A stretch of 64,000 nt of DNA from Vibrio maritimus (lineage in GTDB: Bacteria; Pseudomonadota; Gammaproteobacteria; Enterobacterales; Vibrionaceae). Below the pieces are notes generated by a model, which worked only from the letters and a program-made list of their open reading frames with translations, was not told the origin of the DNA and ran no database searches. The stretch spans positions 1-64,000 of the forward strand of contig BBMT01000001.1 in assembly GCA_000755425.1 (NCBI GenBank). The letters run 5' to 3'. Shown piece after piece: positions 22,937 to 31,942 of this stretch (positions are counted from its first letter, which is position 1; each line of letters opens with the position of its first letter). Made by a program: the position numbers and the translations under genes.

Positions 22937-23416
22937 CTAGAACACGCCGTTGTTATTGCGGATAGCACCACCCGTGAAAAACGCATAGAGACGCATGAAA
23001 CTGTCTAGCGGCTGGATAGCATCCCAGTGAGCTTCAATGTTGTTACCGCTGATTTTCCAAGTATCAACAATGTTGAGTCCTTTCTTATCGTTGCCACGGT
23101 GTGATTTCTTGATGGTAGCGTGAGAGTGCAAGGTGACATAGTCACCATCCACATAGATGTTCTTAACGTTGTATGAGAACTCTGGGAATCGCTTTACAAA
23201 GTTACCAATGTAGTTCAAAACACCTGCCAGATGGTCAGGGATCCCGCGACTATGTTGTACATAGGTTGAGTCACTGTATTGCTGGTGGATGTAGTCAAAG
23301 TTGTGCTCATTCATAATGTTTTGCACGAAGTCGACGATCATTTCAGCATTGTTCAACTCTACTTCAGACCATGTATCACGTTTGAAATCGTCTAATTTGA
23401 TTACTGGTGTTGTCAT
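22937..23416 (-). CDS. SnoaL/NTF2-like protein
   Basis: Predicted 159-residue cytosolic protein with the SnoaL-like cone fold pattern: YIHQQYSDSTYVQHSRGIPDH, YNVKNIYVDGDYVTLHSHATI and WKISGNNIEAHWDAIQPL. Proteins of this fold include polyketide cyclases and many uncharacterised stress or detoxification enzymes, so the substrate is unknown. A good AAGGA site precedes the ATG. It lies directly downstream of the TetR gene on the same strand, so the two are probably cotranscribed and autoregulated. Confidence 0.75.
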   Translation of the reverse strand: MTTPVIKLDDFKRDTWSEVELNNAEMIVDFVQNIMNEHNFDYIHQQYSDSTYVQHSRGIPDHLAGVLNYIGNFVKRFPEFSYNVKNIYVDGDYVTLHSHATIKKSHRGNDKKGLNIVDTWKISGNNIEAHWDAIQPLDSFMRLYAFFTGGAIRNNNGVF

Positions 23417-23465
23417 CTTGATATCCTTTCTGATTTGTTCCGTTCTTGATCGTAATAGCTGTCGG

Positions 23466-24036
23466 TTAACGCCCCAGAAGCTCTGTTAACCAAACTTCCA
23501 TTGCGTCACTTTGTGTTTCAATAATAGTGCTGTCGCCAAGTGTGCTAGCAAGTACTGCTGCGCCTTGGTTTTGTGTCATTAGATGAAGGGAGTAGCGGTC
23601 TGCTTGTTCGTGGTATCCAAGCGCTTCAAACTGAACGACGAGCCAACGTCGAAACAATGAAAACATCTCAGCAGCTTCTTCCTTCGCTGGATGCACCAGT
23701 TTATTGAGCTCTGAACAAAGAGAGCCCATTGGGCAGCCAAAGATCTTAGTTGACTCTTTATTGGGTAGTGACGAGCGAATAAAGGCACGAATTCGTGCTT
23801 CAGGTGTTCGGTGCTCTTGCTCCCAAGATTCGATCAGTGAGCGGATCGTCTCTAATCGCAACGTGATCACCGCTGTTAATATTTCGTCTTTCGTTTTGTA
23901 GTGGTAGTAAAAATTTCCCCTAGAGATCCCAACCTTGGTCGCGATCTGTGAGAAAGAGGTGTGCTCAAACCCTTGTTGATAAAACAGCTCATTCGCTGCT
24001 TCGGAAATTTTTAACTTTTGTTTTACTCAGTTTCAT
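23466..24036 (-). CDS. TetR-family repressor; one apparent 1-base insertion
   Basis: Transcription repressor of about 189 residues after correction. The helix-turn-helix reads KISEAANELFYQQGFEHTSFSQIATKVGISRGNFYYHYKTKDEI, classic TetR. The ATG at 24036 starts MKLSKTKVK, but a run of five T on the plus strand (24008-24012) is one base too long and breaks the frame. With four, the helix follows directly. This is the only clear insertion in the window; the other breaks are deletions. Two 18-bp palindromes immediately upstream are the likely operators. Ligand unknown; C-terminal region ends EVWLTELLGR. Confidence 0.86.
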
Positions 24037-24048
24037 CGTAAATCCACA

Positions 24049-24066
24049 TTAGGATGGTTGTCCTAA
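24049..24066. promoter_or_regulatory. TetR operator candidate 1
   Basis: TTAGGATGGTTGTCCTAA: 7-bp arms with one mismatch around a 4-bp centre, 13 bp upstream of the tetR start. Confidence 0.78.
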
Positions 24067-24074
24067 TTATTAAT

Positions 24075-24092
24075 TTAGGACGACTGTCCTAA
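24075..24092. promoter_or_regulatory. TetR operator candidate 2
   Basis: TTAGGACGACTGTCCTAA: perfect 7-bp arms around a 4-bp centre. It begins 26 bp after the first site, so the two copies lie on nearly the same face of the helix. Confidence 0.82.
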
Positions 24093-24166
24093 TAATGCAA
24101 GTGTGAAATTTGAACAAACAGGGATGGTGAGTAAAACGGGTGGATTGTTTGAGTGAGTTTACTGCC

Positions 24167-24192
24167 TAGGGTCACGAAAAACAGTGACCCTA
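24167..24192 (-). terminator. Hairpin downstream of the SMR gene
   Basis: TAGGGTCAC and GTGACCCTA form a perfect 9-bp stem around GAAAAACA just after the SMR gene. No clear T tract follows on the minus strand, so termination is likely but not certain. Confidence 0.55.
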
Positions 24193-24205
24193 AAAGGTTT
24201 CGAAA

Positions 24206-24547
24206 TTAATGATTTACCGAGGATGAGAAGATATTAATGATCATCGTTCCCACTAAGATAAAGCCAATCCCCACTATCGCGTAGAGATCAAGTTTTTGCC
24301 CGTAAACCAACCAAGAAAGGCCAGCGACCAAGACAATACCTGCGCCACACCAGATGGCGTAGGCGACACCAAGTGACAAAGTTTGCACTGCGACCGCGAG
24401 TAAGTAAAACGCCAAACCGTAACCAACCAACACGGCGAGCGTAGGAACAAGCGCGGTAAACTGCTCGGTTTTAGGAAGCCAAGATGTAGCAAAAACTTCA
24501 AGTCCAATGGCTATTGAAAGTGCAAGATAAGGAGGAATTGAAAGCAT
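24206..24547 (-). CDS. Small multidrug resistance (SMR) transporter
   Basis: EmrE/QacE-type proton-coupled exporter of 113 residues with four membrane segments. The conserved membrane Glu is in AIAIGLEVFATSWLPK (family E14 position), followed by GYGLAFYLLAVAVQTLSLGVAYAIWCGAGIV, a typical SMR signature, and a last helix IVGIGFILVGTMIINI. SMR proteins expel cationic compounds or guanidinium as a dual-topology dimer. It lies about 170 bp from the TetR gene on the same strand, but a hairpin lies between, so joint regulation is only possible. Confidence 0.88.
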   Translation of the reverse strand: MLSIPPYLALSIAIGLEVFATSWLPKTEQFTALVPTLAVLVGYGLAFYLLAVAVQTLSLGVAYAIWCGAGIVLVAGLSWLVYGQKLDLYAIVGIGFILVGTMIINIFSSSVNH

Positions 24548-24713
24548 GTAAGTGCTCTGGTTGAAAATTGATGCGGCACATTACCACATCAATATTTCAG
24601 TTGGGTGTCTTAATTGAAAACGAAAGAGTTAGAAAAGGTTAACCTTGCACCAACGTCTTTACGTTTTGGGTGTTCTAACTTCTTTCGCTTTTTGGCGCTG
24701 ATGTTTTCTGAGC

Positions 24714-24866
24714 CTAAGAGCGCGAGCTGTTACCAAGTATGAGAGAGACTGCCACAGAGATACCAAGCGCAGATAAAATATTAACGGTGTTAACGCCCCA
24801 AATGGCCACACATACACTAACTGTTACTGTCGCCCATACAAGTGTTTCTAAAATCCAAACTCTCAT
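24714..24866 (-). CDS. Small hydrophobic membrane protein
   Basis: Predicted 50-residue protein beginning MRVWILETLVWATVTVSV, with two likely membrane segments (VWATVTVSVCVAIWGV and LSALGISVAVSLIL). The ATG at 24866 has GAGGTGAAG directly upstream, a good ribosome binding site. It is not recognisably related to any family I know. Small size and lack of neighbours in the same operon keep confidence moderate. Confidence 0.5.
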   Translation of the reverse strand: MRVWILETLVWATVTVSVCVAIWGVNTVNILSALGISVAVSLILGNSSRS

Positions 24867-24918
24867 CTTCACCTCATTACCTAATCAATATATCGCTAGT
24901 GTAGAGGGGGGAAGGTTA

Positions 24919-26205
24919 TCATTTGGTTAACGGAGGGGAGTCAAACATCAACTCTGTCGCGTACGTCGAGCTAGAACGTTCAAAACGCAAAGACCAATTT
25001 TGTAGATGACAGACCTTTTCAACCAGCGTTAAACCAATACCAAATCCTGTGGGTGAGGACTCTTCATTTTGCTCGGTCGTTGGGTTGGAAATTAGAATGC
25101 CGTCTTCGACAACACGAATGGTGATTTGGCCGTCAACACAGTGTTGAAACGCATTTCGAATAAGATTTGTGAGCGTAATTTGAGTGAGCTCTAAAGGCAG
25201 TTTAATCACCTTAGCTGACTCGCAGTGAACCTCAACCTCGACCGCTTTGCGTTCGATAAGGTAGCGATTATTTTCGACAAGTTCGGCTACGAGGTCTTTC
25301 AATCTGACGTTTGATTCTTGAACAGGAAGCTGCTCTTTTCGGCTTAACCACAACAGAGCCGTAATTAAATTGTTCATATTAGCGGTGGCACGGTTGATGC
25401 GATTTGTCGCCCGTTTTTGACTTGGTGAAAGGTGCTCGGTGCCGCGTGCTATTAACTCGTTGCTGGCTGAGATAGTAGCAATTGGGGTTCGCAACTCATG
25501 ACTGGCTGTTTTGAGAAAGGTCTCTTCTCGTGCGATTGACTCCCTTTCTCGCTCGATACTTTGCGTTAGTGTGTCGGCAAGCCCGATCAACTCTTGATAG
25601 CGCAGCTTTTGCTGGGATGGTGGCGTTTGCGTATCTATGGTGGCACTCCACTTCGCTAAACGGAACACGGGCTGAGTTAAGCGGTAAACGAGCCATCTGA
25701 CCATAATAAAAACTGCCAGTAGCAGTGCTCCACTAATCAAAAGAGCCTGATTGAATTGGGTATAGGACTCAGGAATATCAGACTCTAACAGTTGATAGTA
25801 AAGTGATTTATCGTATGTAGTGACAAAGTAAAGCCGATTGTCTTTGTTTTCTACCTGCTGCGTTGAGGCATAGAGGTAATGGGCATTGCTATTGCCTTTG
25901 GAAACGAGGTAGTGCTCGTAAATCTCACCGGGCTCAAACGCTTGCCAGTCAAAGCTTTTGCGAAAATGTGTTGGCATGACATCAAGACTCGAAAACACCT
26001 GAAATGTCCGACCTTCAGTGTCAGGGAGTGTACCTTTCTCTTGATAATATTTTTCTACAGCACGCATTTCATAGAGCATTTCGTACTTGGCAGACTCCTC
26101 TAGCCCCAGATAATAGCTCTGGCTAACCATGATGCTGTATGCCGTAACAAGCAGGAAAAGTAACCCGAATAGGAATAGATAAACGTCTCTTTTAATGCTG
26201 ATCAT
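24919..26205 (-). CDS. Sensor histidine kinase
   Basis: Two-component sensor of 428 residues from the ATG at 26205. Membrane segment near residue 10-30 (VYLFLFGLLFLLVTAYSIMVS), periplasmic sensor of about 130 residues, second membrane segment (ALLISGALLLAVFIMVRWLV), then the H-box ASHELRTPIATIS, N-box LTNLIRNAFQH and G-box TGFGIGLTLVEK. The periplasmic part is not recognised, so the signal is unknown. The start overlaps the end of the response-regulator gene, showing translational coupling. Confidence 0.9.
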   Translation of the reverse strand: MISIKRDVYLFLFGLLFLLVTAYSIMVSQSYYLGLEESAKYEMLYEMRAVEKYYQEKGTLPDTEGRTFQVFSSLDVMPTHFRKSFDWQAFEPGEIYEHYLVSKGNSNAHYLYASTQQVENKDNRLYFVTTYDKSLYYQLLESDIPESYTQFNQALLISGALLLAVFIMVRWLVYRLTQPVFRLAKWSATIDTQTPPSQQKLRYQELIGLADTLTQSIERERESIAREETFLKTASHELRTPIATISASNELIARGTEHLSPSQKRATNRINRATANMNNLITALLWLSRKEQLPVQESNVRLKDLVAELVENNRYLIERKAVEVEVHCESAKVIKLPLELTQITLTNLIRNAFQHCVDGQITIRVVEDGILISNPTTEQNEESSPTGFGIGLTLVEKVCHLQNWSLRFERSSSTYATELMFDSPPLTK

Positions 26206-26877
26206 GATTCTCTCTGAGGGCGATACCGACACCATGAATAGTATGAATAAGCTTGGTGTCGAAAGGAGTATCGACGACCTGCCGTAACTTAAACAGATGA
26301 ACCTTTAGGCTGTCAGCTGCTGGTACATCATCTTGCCAAATCGCTTGCTCCAATTGAGATTTTGAGACTACGTTTGGACTGTGTTTTGCTAAGCAAACGA
26401 GCATTTTCCAGCAGACAGGAGGAAGGCGAAGCTCCTGTCCACCACGCACTGCGAGATGAGTCTGCAAATCGACAGATAAATCACCGACAGAGAGCTTATT
26501 GATCGATGTGAGACCACGCCGAGCCAATGCTTGCAACCTGACCTTGAGTTCTTCCATGGCGAAGGGTTTAACGAGGTAGTCGTCTGAACCAGCTTGAAAA
26601 CCGATCAGCTTGTCTTCCAAGGTATCGCGTGCGGTCAACATGAGAATGGGTGTTGCGACGCTTGAGTCCTCAAGGTTTGAGTCATTGTTAGGCCATTCAT
26701 CTTTGGCATGTTGATGTCAGTGAGTATGACATCGTAGTGGTTTGTTGAGGCGAGCTCTAATCCACTGACTCCGTTGTAAGCGAAGTCAAATTCGATGCTG
26801 TCCACTTCCATGTAGTCGCTGATTGCCTCAGCAAGATCGATATCGTCTTCAATGAGTAATGCGCTTAACTTGCTCAT
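26192..26877 (-). CDS. OmpR-family response regulator; one apparent 1-base deletion
   Basis: Response regulator of about 228 residues after repair. The receiver domain begins MSKLSALLIEDDIDLAEAI; the phospho-acceptor is Asp54 in VILTDINMPKMNG. The frame breaks at TT 26662-26663; one added base gives LRTQSVATPILMLTARDTLEDK, with the conserved Thr in MLTARD, then KPF. The C-terminal winged helix reads PPVCWKMLVCLAKHSPNVVSKSQL and LIHTIHGVGIALRE. I chose ATG 26877 with AGGTG upstream. It is followed by its kinase and preceded by the hydroxylase-like gene on the same strand. Confidence 0.9.
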
Positions 26878-26918
26878 AATCACCTGTTTTACCAATGGTT
26901 CTCTGTTCATTGTATCAA

Positions 26919-27836
26919 TTAGGATGGATTCGCATCGTTGCGTCGTCGTTTTTGTGACTGCTCCCACGCCCAGTGAGGAGATCGAGTCAGCAACTGAAAT
27001 CGATATGCCCACGACGGTGCATGCCATATCTGTTGAGTGAGTTTCCAGTAGCCGTGGAACAGCACCTTTATTGGGTTTACGGAATTAACCGCTGGGTAGA
27101 TGCCATACTTTACCTTTTCCTCTTCTCTCGCAAAGGTGCCAAACATTCGATCCCAGATAATCAGGATCCCAGCGTAGTTTTTGTCTAAGTAACGCTTGTT
27201 CGCTGCATGATGAACACGATGATGAGAAGGCGTGTTGAACACAGCTTCAATGGGACGCGGAAAACGTTTGACCGTTTCGGTGTGAAGCAGCGTTTGGAAC
27301 ACCTGAACTATGGTTTCACACATCAATACTAAGAATGGATGGAAACCCAACAGCACCAAAGGAAGATGGAAAAAGAATGGAAAGAACCAATCAAGTGGAC
27401 CAAACCGATACGCTACCGAGATATTGAAAAACGGTGAGCTGTGGTGAACGGAGTGAGTGCCCCACGCAAAACCATTGCTATGAAGAAAACGATGTTCCCA
27501 ATAATACGCAAGATCTGCGAGAATCAGGCAGCCAACGACAGTCCAGCCGGTGAGGGGTAGGTGTGTCAAACTCCAGTTATCGTAAGCAAATAGAAAGGCG
27601 CCAACGTAAGCGAGCCCGACGATAAATACCATAACAAATAGAAAGCCGAGGGTGACAAAGTTAGTCGCACTATCGCCAATAAGCTGCCAGCTTATGCGAC
27701 GTTTAAAGACATAGCGTATAAGCTCGATAGCGAAGACGAACATGGCGAGTAGGAAGAAGTTATCGTCTATCCATGTTTCCCAATAATACAAAGAATCGGG
27801 TGTTGTCAGCTCGGACAGCATAGTCAGTATTTCCAT
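26919..27836 (-). CDS. Sterol desaturase/fatty acid hydroxylase superfamily membrane enzyme
   Basis: Integral membrane di-iron hydroxylase-type protein of 305 residues. The histidine motifs are visible in order: HRFLHS, HSVHHSS and HHRVHHAAN. Four or more membrane segments occur (FFLLAMFVFAIELI, LGFLFVMVFIVGLAYVGAFLF, TVVGCLILADLAYYW, FFFHLPLVLLGFHPFLVLM). Bacterial members hydroxylate or desaturate lipids; the substrate here is unknown. It lies 41 bp upstream of the response regulator and 11 bp after a secreted-protein gene, all on the minus strand, suggesting a membrane-stress operon. Confidence 0.85.
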   Translation of the reverse strand: MEILTMLSELTTPDSLYYWETWIDDNFFLLAMFVFAIELIRYVFKRRISWQLIGDSATNFVTLGFLFVMVFIVGLAYVGAFLFAYDNWSLTHLPLTGWTVVGCLILADLAYYWEHRFLHSNGFAWGTHSVHHSSPFFNISVAYRFGPLDWFFPFFFHLPLVLLGFHPFLVLMCETIVQVFQTLLHTETVKRFPRPIEAVFNTPSHHRVHHAANKRYLDKNYAGILIIWDRMFGTFAREEEKVKYGIYPAVNSVNPIKVLFHGYWKLTQQIWHAPSWAYRFQLLTRSPHWAWEQSQKRRRNDANPS

Positions 27837-27847
27837 AATGTTAGCTC

Positions 27848-28360
27848 CTAATCCTTATAGTAGACGGTCAGTGAATTGCTGTCGGGTAATCCATGTTGAT
27901 TGAGGTCGTGTGTTTCGATAATCACCTCAATTTCTCGGCGGTAGTCGATGTCGTTCCAAGCGTTTTCTATGGCACTTTTGTCATGGCTCCCCTTATTAAG
28001 CAAAACCTGTTTGCTGTGGCTGAGTTCGATGGTGGATTTTTCACCTTTGGCAGCAGTGTTTGATTGGTATCCGATAGTGATGTCAGCAGCAGCGAAATCT
28101 TGGCTGAGATCTTTGTAGACGACGATGATAGTGCTCAAGTTGTCCTCTGAGACAGATTCAAGTTTTTCGTAGGCTTCTTTCCATATCAGTTCGATACGGT
28201 TTAAGTCAGCCCTCTTTTGCAGCACGGAGATGTAGTGAAGTTCGACCTTCGCAGTGCCTGTTGTATTGGGTTTGGCTTTAGGTTGCTCTTGAGCAGCAAC
28301 ACTTCCCCACGTCACTAAAGTAATAAACATTGACGTAAAAATGGATTTCGCTAGGTTCAT
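27848..28360 (-). CDS. Secreted protein of unknown function
   Basis: Predicted 170-residue exported protein. Signal peptide MNLAKSIFTSMFITLVTWGSVAAQ, then a mature part with alternating strands (VELHYISVLQKRADLNRIELIWKEAYEKL, STIIVVYKDLSQDFAAADITIGYQS, REIEVIIETHDLNQ). I do not recognise the family. ATG 28360 is preferred to one five codons earlier because it gives a clean signal peptide. It heads the same-strand run of hydroxylase, response regulator and kinase, so it may be regulated with them or take part in sensing. Confidence 0.72.
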   Translation of the reverse strand: MNLAKSIFTSMFITLVTWGSVAAQEQPKAKPNTTGTAKVELHYISVLQKRADLNRIELIWKEAYEKLESVSEDNLSTIIVVYKDLSQDFAAADITIGYQSNTAAKGEKSTIELSHSKQVLLNKGSHDKSAIENAWNDIDYRREIEVIIETHDLNQHGLPDSNSLTVYYKD

Positions 28361-28657
28361 TTGTTTGCCCCCCATATGGGTTTTACTGATGCGGATAAGC
28401 GTATCGCAATGGGGGTTAACAAAAGGTTACCGCTCATTTAATGGCGTACAAATGCTATCGAACTATTGGAATATCGAATGTATTAGCGGTTTTGCCTGGC
28501 ACCTGGTATCAAAAATCAACAAGTTATTTAGAGGTATCAGTTTGTCTGATGGTACCTGTTTTCATAGGTTCGCTTTTGTTCGCTATATTCAGTCACAACA
28601 GGCGGGGTGATGGAGTATTCGGCTATTCACTACAGATTGAAAGGTGGGGTGGTTACG

Positions 28658-28948
28658 ATGAAAAAATTAACTCAATGTGTGCTAGCAGCGTGCTTGATTT
28701 CGATGTCTTCTTTCTCGTCAGCGAGCAGTGAGGATTTGACGTATGGAGCTTATGTCGGTGAGAAAGAAGTCGTAATACGCGACTATGTCAGTACAAAGGT
28801 GAAAACTTGTCTATATAAAGGCAGCACTGAACAGCCACTTGAACTCAAGTGGGGGAAAGCACTGGAATGTCCTGAGCATATCAATATCGACGGTAAGATC
28901 ATTCATGAAGGCGATGGCCTAGATACATCGGGATATATTCGAATCTAG
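28658..28948 (+). CDS. Small secreted protein of unknown function
   Basis: Predicted 96-residue exported protein with signal peptide MKKLTQCVLAACLISMSSFSSA. The mature part has two Cys (KTCLYKG and LECPEHI) that could form a disulphide. The start at 28658 follows AAGGTGGGG and is preferred to upstream in-frame ATGs that would not give a signal peptide at the N-terminus. No family is recognised. It is followed by a terminator and is transcribed away from the operon on its left. Confidence 0.68.
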   Translation: MKKLTQCVLAACLISMSSFSSASSEDLTYGAYVGEKEVVIRDYVSTKVKTCLYKGSTEQPLELKWGKALECPEHINIDGKIIHEGDGLDTSGYIRI

Positions 28949-28973
28949 TATCGATTTTATTGATGCAGAAACA

Positions 28974-29006
28974 AAAAACCGCGGAGTAAGACTCGGCGGT
29001 TTTGGT
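28974..29006. terminator. Bidirectional terminator
   Basis: AAACCGC and GCGGTTT pair around GGAGTAAGACTCG, with an inner GAGT/ACTC pairing; A-rich left and T-rich right sides. It lies between the small secreted gene and the convergent MATE gene. Confidence 0.85.
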
Positions 29007-29026
29007 GAATCCGTTTTAAAGATTTA

Positions 29027-30402
29027 CTACTTATCAAACATCAGCTTATCTATCTGCTTACGATCAAATTCCGCCAGCGAGCGTCTAGCGAGCATTCGAA
29101 ATGGCAAAGCCTTCACGATTTCTTCAATTGGCTGTACGGCAAAAGCCCAAAAAATTGACCCATCTAAGCCCAAGATAATAAATGCGCACAGGGGAATCGA
29201 AATAAGCCACTGACCAGTAAAGTTGATTTTGAATACAGCGGTCGTTTTGCCAAGCGCACGCAATACGTGACCATGCACCGTGTTATACCCACGGACGAGA
29301 GGTAGAAATATGTACAACGGAGCGATGATAGATAGCGCATCATAGGTCGCAGGATCCAGTTCTGGGTAGATATCGGCAAGCACAAAATGGAGTCCAGCGA
29401 AGCAAACCGCGCAAGCAAAAGATGCCCAGACAGCAACATCAATACTGGTATCGATATTCTTTGCCATGCCATCGGTTTTTCGGGAGCCAATTGCTTGACT
29501 AATGGTAATGGCCGTTGAGTGTGCCCACGCCGTTATAAACTGAGTGCCTGCGCGTATCCACGGAAAAATGATGGTAATAGCAACATAAGAGTGAAGGCTA
29601 AGCTGAGAGTAGAGCAGTTGATACGCCGTCGCGCCGATCGATAGGATGGTGACATTGGCTGCCACAGGGAATACTTCGATAAAGTGTTTGCTTAAGTTGG
29701 TTTTTGTTGGGGCTGTAAACAAAGCCCCATGATCGCGAAACATGGGCTCTTGCCGTACATTCCATCCCAGGTACACCATGCGCATCGCAATGGCGATGAC
29801 GCTGCCAAGTGCGGCACCGCTTACTCCTAAGCCTTGGAATGCAATCATGCCGTTGCTCGAAATGCCATTGATCAACACATACGAGAGTGCGGCGTTGATG
29901 GGCAATTCAATAAGGTATCCCTTAAAAGGAACCTTGCTTCGACCCATGCTGTTGAATAGCGCGATGAGGATCTGAGTGATAGCGGTAAACAGCACTAAGT
30001 ATTTCGAGATGCTCAGGTAATCACTTATCTCAGCTTGCAGTTGTGAATCCTGGGTGATCATGCAAGTAGCGGTGCTTCAAACAGGGAAAGCAATGTCCAA
30101 AAAAGCAGTGCCACTGCAAAGTTAATGAGCATTCCTGAAGATACGGCACTCGATAGCGCTTGAGGTCTTCCCGAGCCGACAGCGCGGCTTAGTACCAATT
30201 GAGAACCGTTGGCCAACGCCATCTGTATTCCCAGAATAAAGGCGACGATAGTCGTTGCAATCCCCATAGCTGCAAGAGGCTTCTCACCCAATGGAGATAC
30301 CAACCAAATATCAATCATTAACATCGATTGCATAAGCAGTGCGTTTAACGCGAGAGGCCATGCAATAGTGAAATTGGTACGGATATAGTTTTGAGAAGAC
30401 AC
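29027..30402 (-). CDS. MATE-family transporter; one apparent 1-base deletion
   Basis: Multidrug-and-toxin-extrusion-type carrier of about 458 residues after repair, with roughly 12 membrane segments. N-terminal half includes IAWPLALNALLMQSMLMIDIWLVSPLG and GIQMALANGSQLVLSRAVGSG. The frame breaks at 30061, where GCATGATC needs one more A to give APLLAMITQDSQLQAE. I prefer a GTG start at 30402 with AAGG upstream; an ATG at 30459 would overlap the TTGTAATACAA palindrome. It is divergent from the DEH-reductase-like gene and shares its regulatory gap, so it may move alginate breakdown products or related acids. That role is inferred. Confidence 0.83.
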
Positions 30403-30448
30403 GAAAAACCTTGACTTGTATCGACAAATTGAAGAATGCAAAGTGGTA

Positions 30449-30459
30449 TTGTAATACAA
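30449..30459. promoter_or_regulatory. TTGTAATACAA palindrome, copy 1
   Basis: Perfect 11-bp palindrome (TTGTA-A-TACAA) in the gap between the divergent MATE and DEH-reductase-like genes. The same sequence precedes both alginate lyase genes, which suggests a common operator, possibly for a GntR-type repressor. Confidence 0.72.
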
Positions 30460-30712
30460 AATTGGTTGTTAAACTAAGGGTTGTGTCACGCTCTTTCGGT
30501 CGCTCTTCCAGCCAAGGAATAACAAGAACTTCGTACTATTTAAAACAGTAACTTAGGTTTCGATATTGTCTATTTGTCTGACTTTATGTGCGTTATATCT
30601 CAATCTAGACGTCTAGTTCCATTTTTGTGGCTAATGGGAATTGCGAAACCAAAATAGACGATATATAGTAAATTACACAAATAGTCATACAATAGTATTT
30701 TAGGAGTGACAC

Positions 30713-31596
30713 ATGACAAAACCAGTTATTGGTTTCATCGGCCTAGGCCTGATGGGCGGAAACATGGTTGAAAACCTGCAAAACCGCGGCTTTCAGCTCA
30801 ATGTAATGGATCTGAACAAAGAAGCAGTTGCAGCATGTGTTGCTCGTGGTGCTAACGCTGTCCAGACGCCTAAAGAGCTAGCTGAAAACAGCGACATCGT
30901 CATGCTTTGTCTAACAACGTCTGCCGTTGTAGAGAAAGTTGTTTACGGTGACGAAGGTATCCTTGAAGGTATCAAAGAAGGTTCGACTCTGATTGATTTT
31001 GGTACATCTATCCCAGCTTCTACTCGCAAAATCGGCGAAGAGTTGGCAGCACGCGGTGCAGGTATGATTGACGCACCACTTGGTCGTACTCCAGCTCACG
31101 CGAAAGACGGTTTGTTGAATATTATGCAGCCGGTGATATCGACACATTCAACAAAGTGAAACCAGTACTTGATGAACAGGGTGAGAATGTATTCCACCTA
31201 GGTGCGCTAGGCTCTGGTCACGTTACTAAGCTTGTTAACAACTTCATGGGTATGACGACAGTTGCAACTATGTCACAGGCGTTTGCTGTCGCTAAACTTG
31301 CTGGCGTTGATGGTCAGCAGCTGTTTGACATTATGTCAGCTGGTCCTTCAAACTCCCCGTTTATGCAGTTCTGTAAGTTCTATGCTGTGGACGGTGAAGA
31401 GAAGCTAGGTTTCTCTATTGCTAATGCGAACAAAGACTTAGGTTACTTCCTAGAAATGGTATCGGATCTAGGTACCGAGTCGCTTATCGCAGAAGGAACA
31501 TCACGCAGCTTGCAAGCCGCAGTAGATGCAGGTCTTGCATCGAATGATGTACCCGTTATTTTTGACTACTTCACTCAGTTAAAAAAAGACGCTTAA
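30713..31596 (+). CDS. dehR: NAD(P)-dependent beta-hydroxyacid dehydrogenase, probable DEH reductase; one apparent 1-base deletion
   Basis: 3-hydroxyisobutyrate/tartronate-semialdehyde reductase family enzyme of about 294 residues. Rossmann motif GFIGLGLMGGNM at the N-terminus, substrate motif DAPLGRTPAHAKDG, and the catalytic Lys in GHVTKLVNNFM. The frame breaks at G 31126; one more G gives LLNIMAAGDIDTFNKVKPVL. In Vibrio splendidus a member of this family reduces 4-deoxy-L-erythro-5-hexoseulose uronate (DEH), the monomer from alginate. Here it sits directly upstream of PL17 and PL7 lyases, so the same role is likely. Start at 30713 follows AGGAGTG. Confidence 0.87.
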
Positions 31597-31656
31597 TCAA
31601 AAATACGTCTAGTAATGCCCCACGTACTAGACGGTATATTCCCCGGCACTACACTT

Positions 31657-31680
31657 GGCCCCGCTTTGCGGGGTTTTTTT
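31657..31680 (+). terminator. Rho-independent terminator after the DEH-reductase-like gene
   Basis: CCCCGC and GCGGGG pair around TTT, followed by seven T. A second inverted repeat (CGTCTAGTA at 31606 with TACTAGACG at 31625) lies just before it. Confidence 0.9.
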
Positions 31681-31714
31681 GTATCTACAAGTTATAGCAA
31701 CATATGCAGATTAT

Positions 31715-31725
31715 TTGTAATACAA
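31715..31725. promoter_or_regulatory. TTGTAATACAA palindrome, copy 2
   Basis: Exact second copy of the 11-bp palindrome, about 220 bp upstream of the PL17 lyase start. A degenerate copy TTGTATTACTT follows at 31894-31904, nearer the gene. The 346-bp gap holds only these sites and the terminator. Confidence 0.72.
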
Positions 31726-31942
31726 TTTGGGTGCGATTATAGAGTTGAATCTACGTAAAACATGAAAAGAGTTGGTTTCAAAGTAGATGATGATTAATCA
31801 CTGTATATCCCGTCAAGTAAGACACTTATGTCTATATCTTCTATGTGATTGACGTCTGCTTTCTTCCATGAATAGATTTAAATCTTAGTTATATTGTATT
31901 ACTTTATTGTAATTGAGTCCGGGATATAGATTGAAGGTGAAA

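Noticed and set aside
24739..24930. Plus-strand 63-codon frame near the SMR gene
   Set aside because: It overlaps a better supported minus-strand small membrane protein and the kinase end, and lacks a clear ribosome site.
31606..31633. Terminator of the DEH-reductase gene
   Set aside because: The 9-bp stem has no T tract; the GC-rich hairpin at 31657-31680 with seven T is the real terminator.
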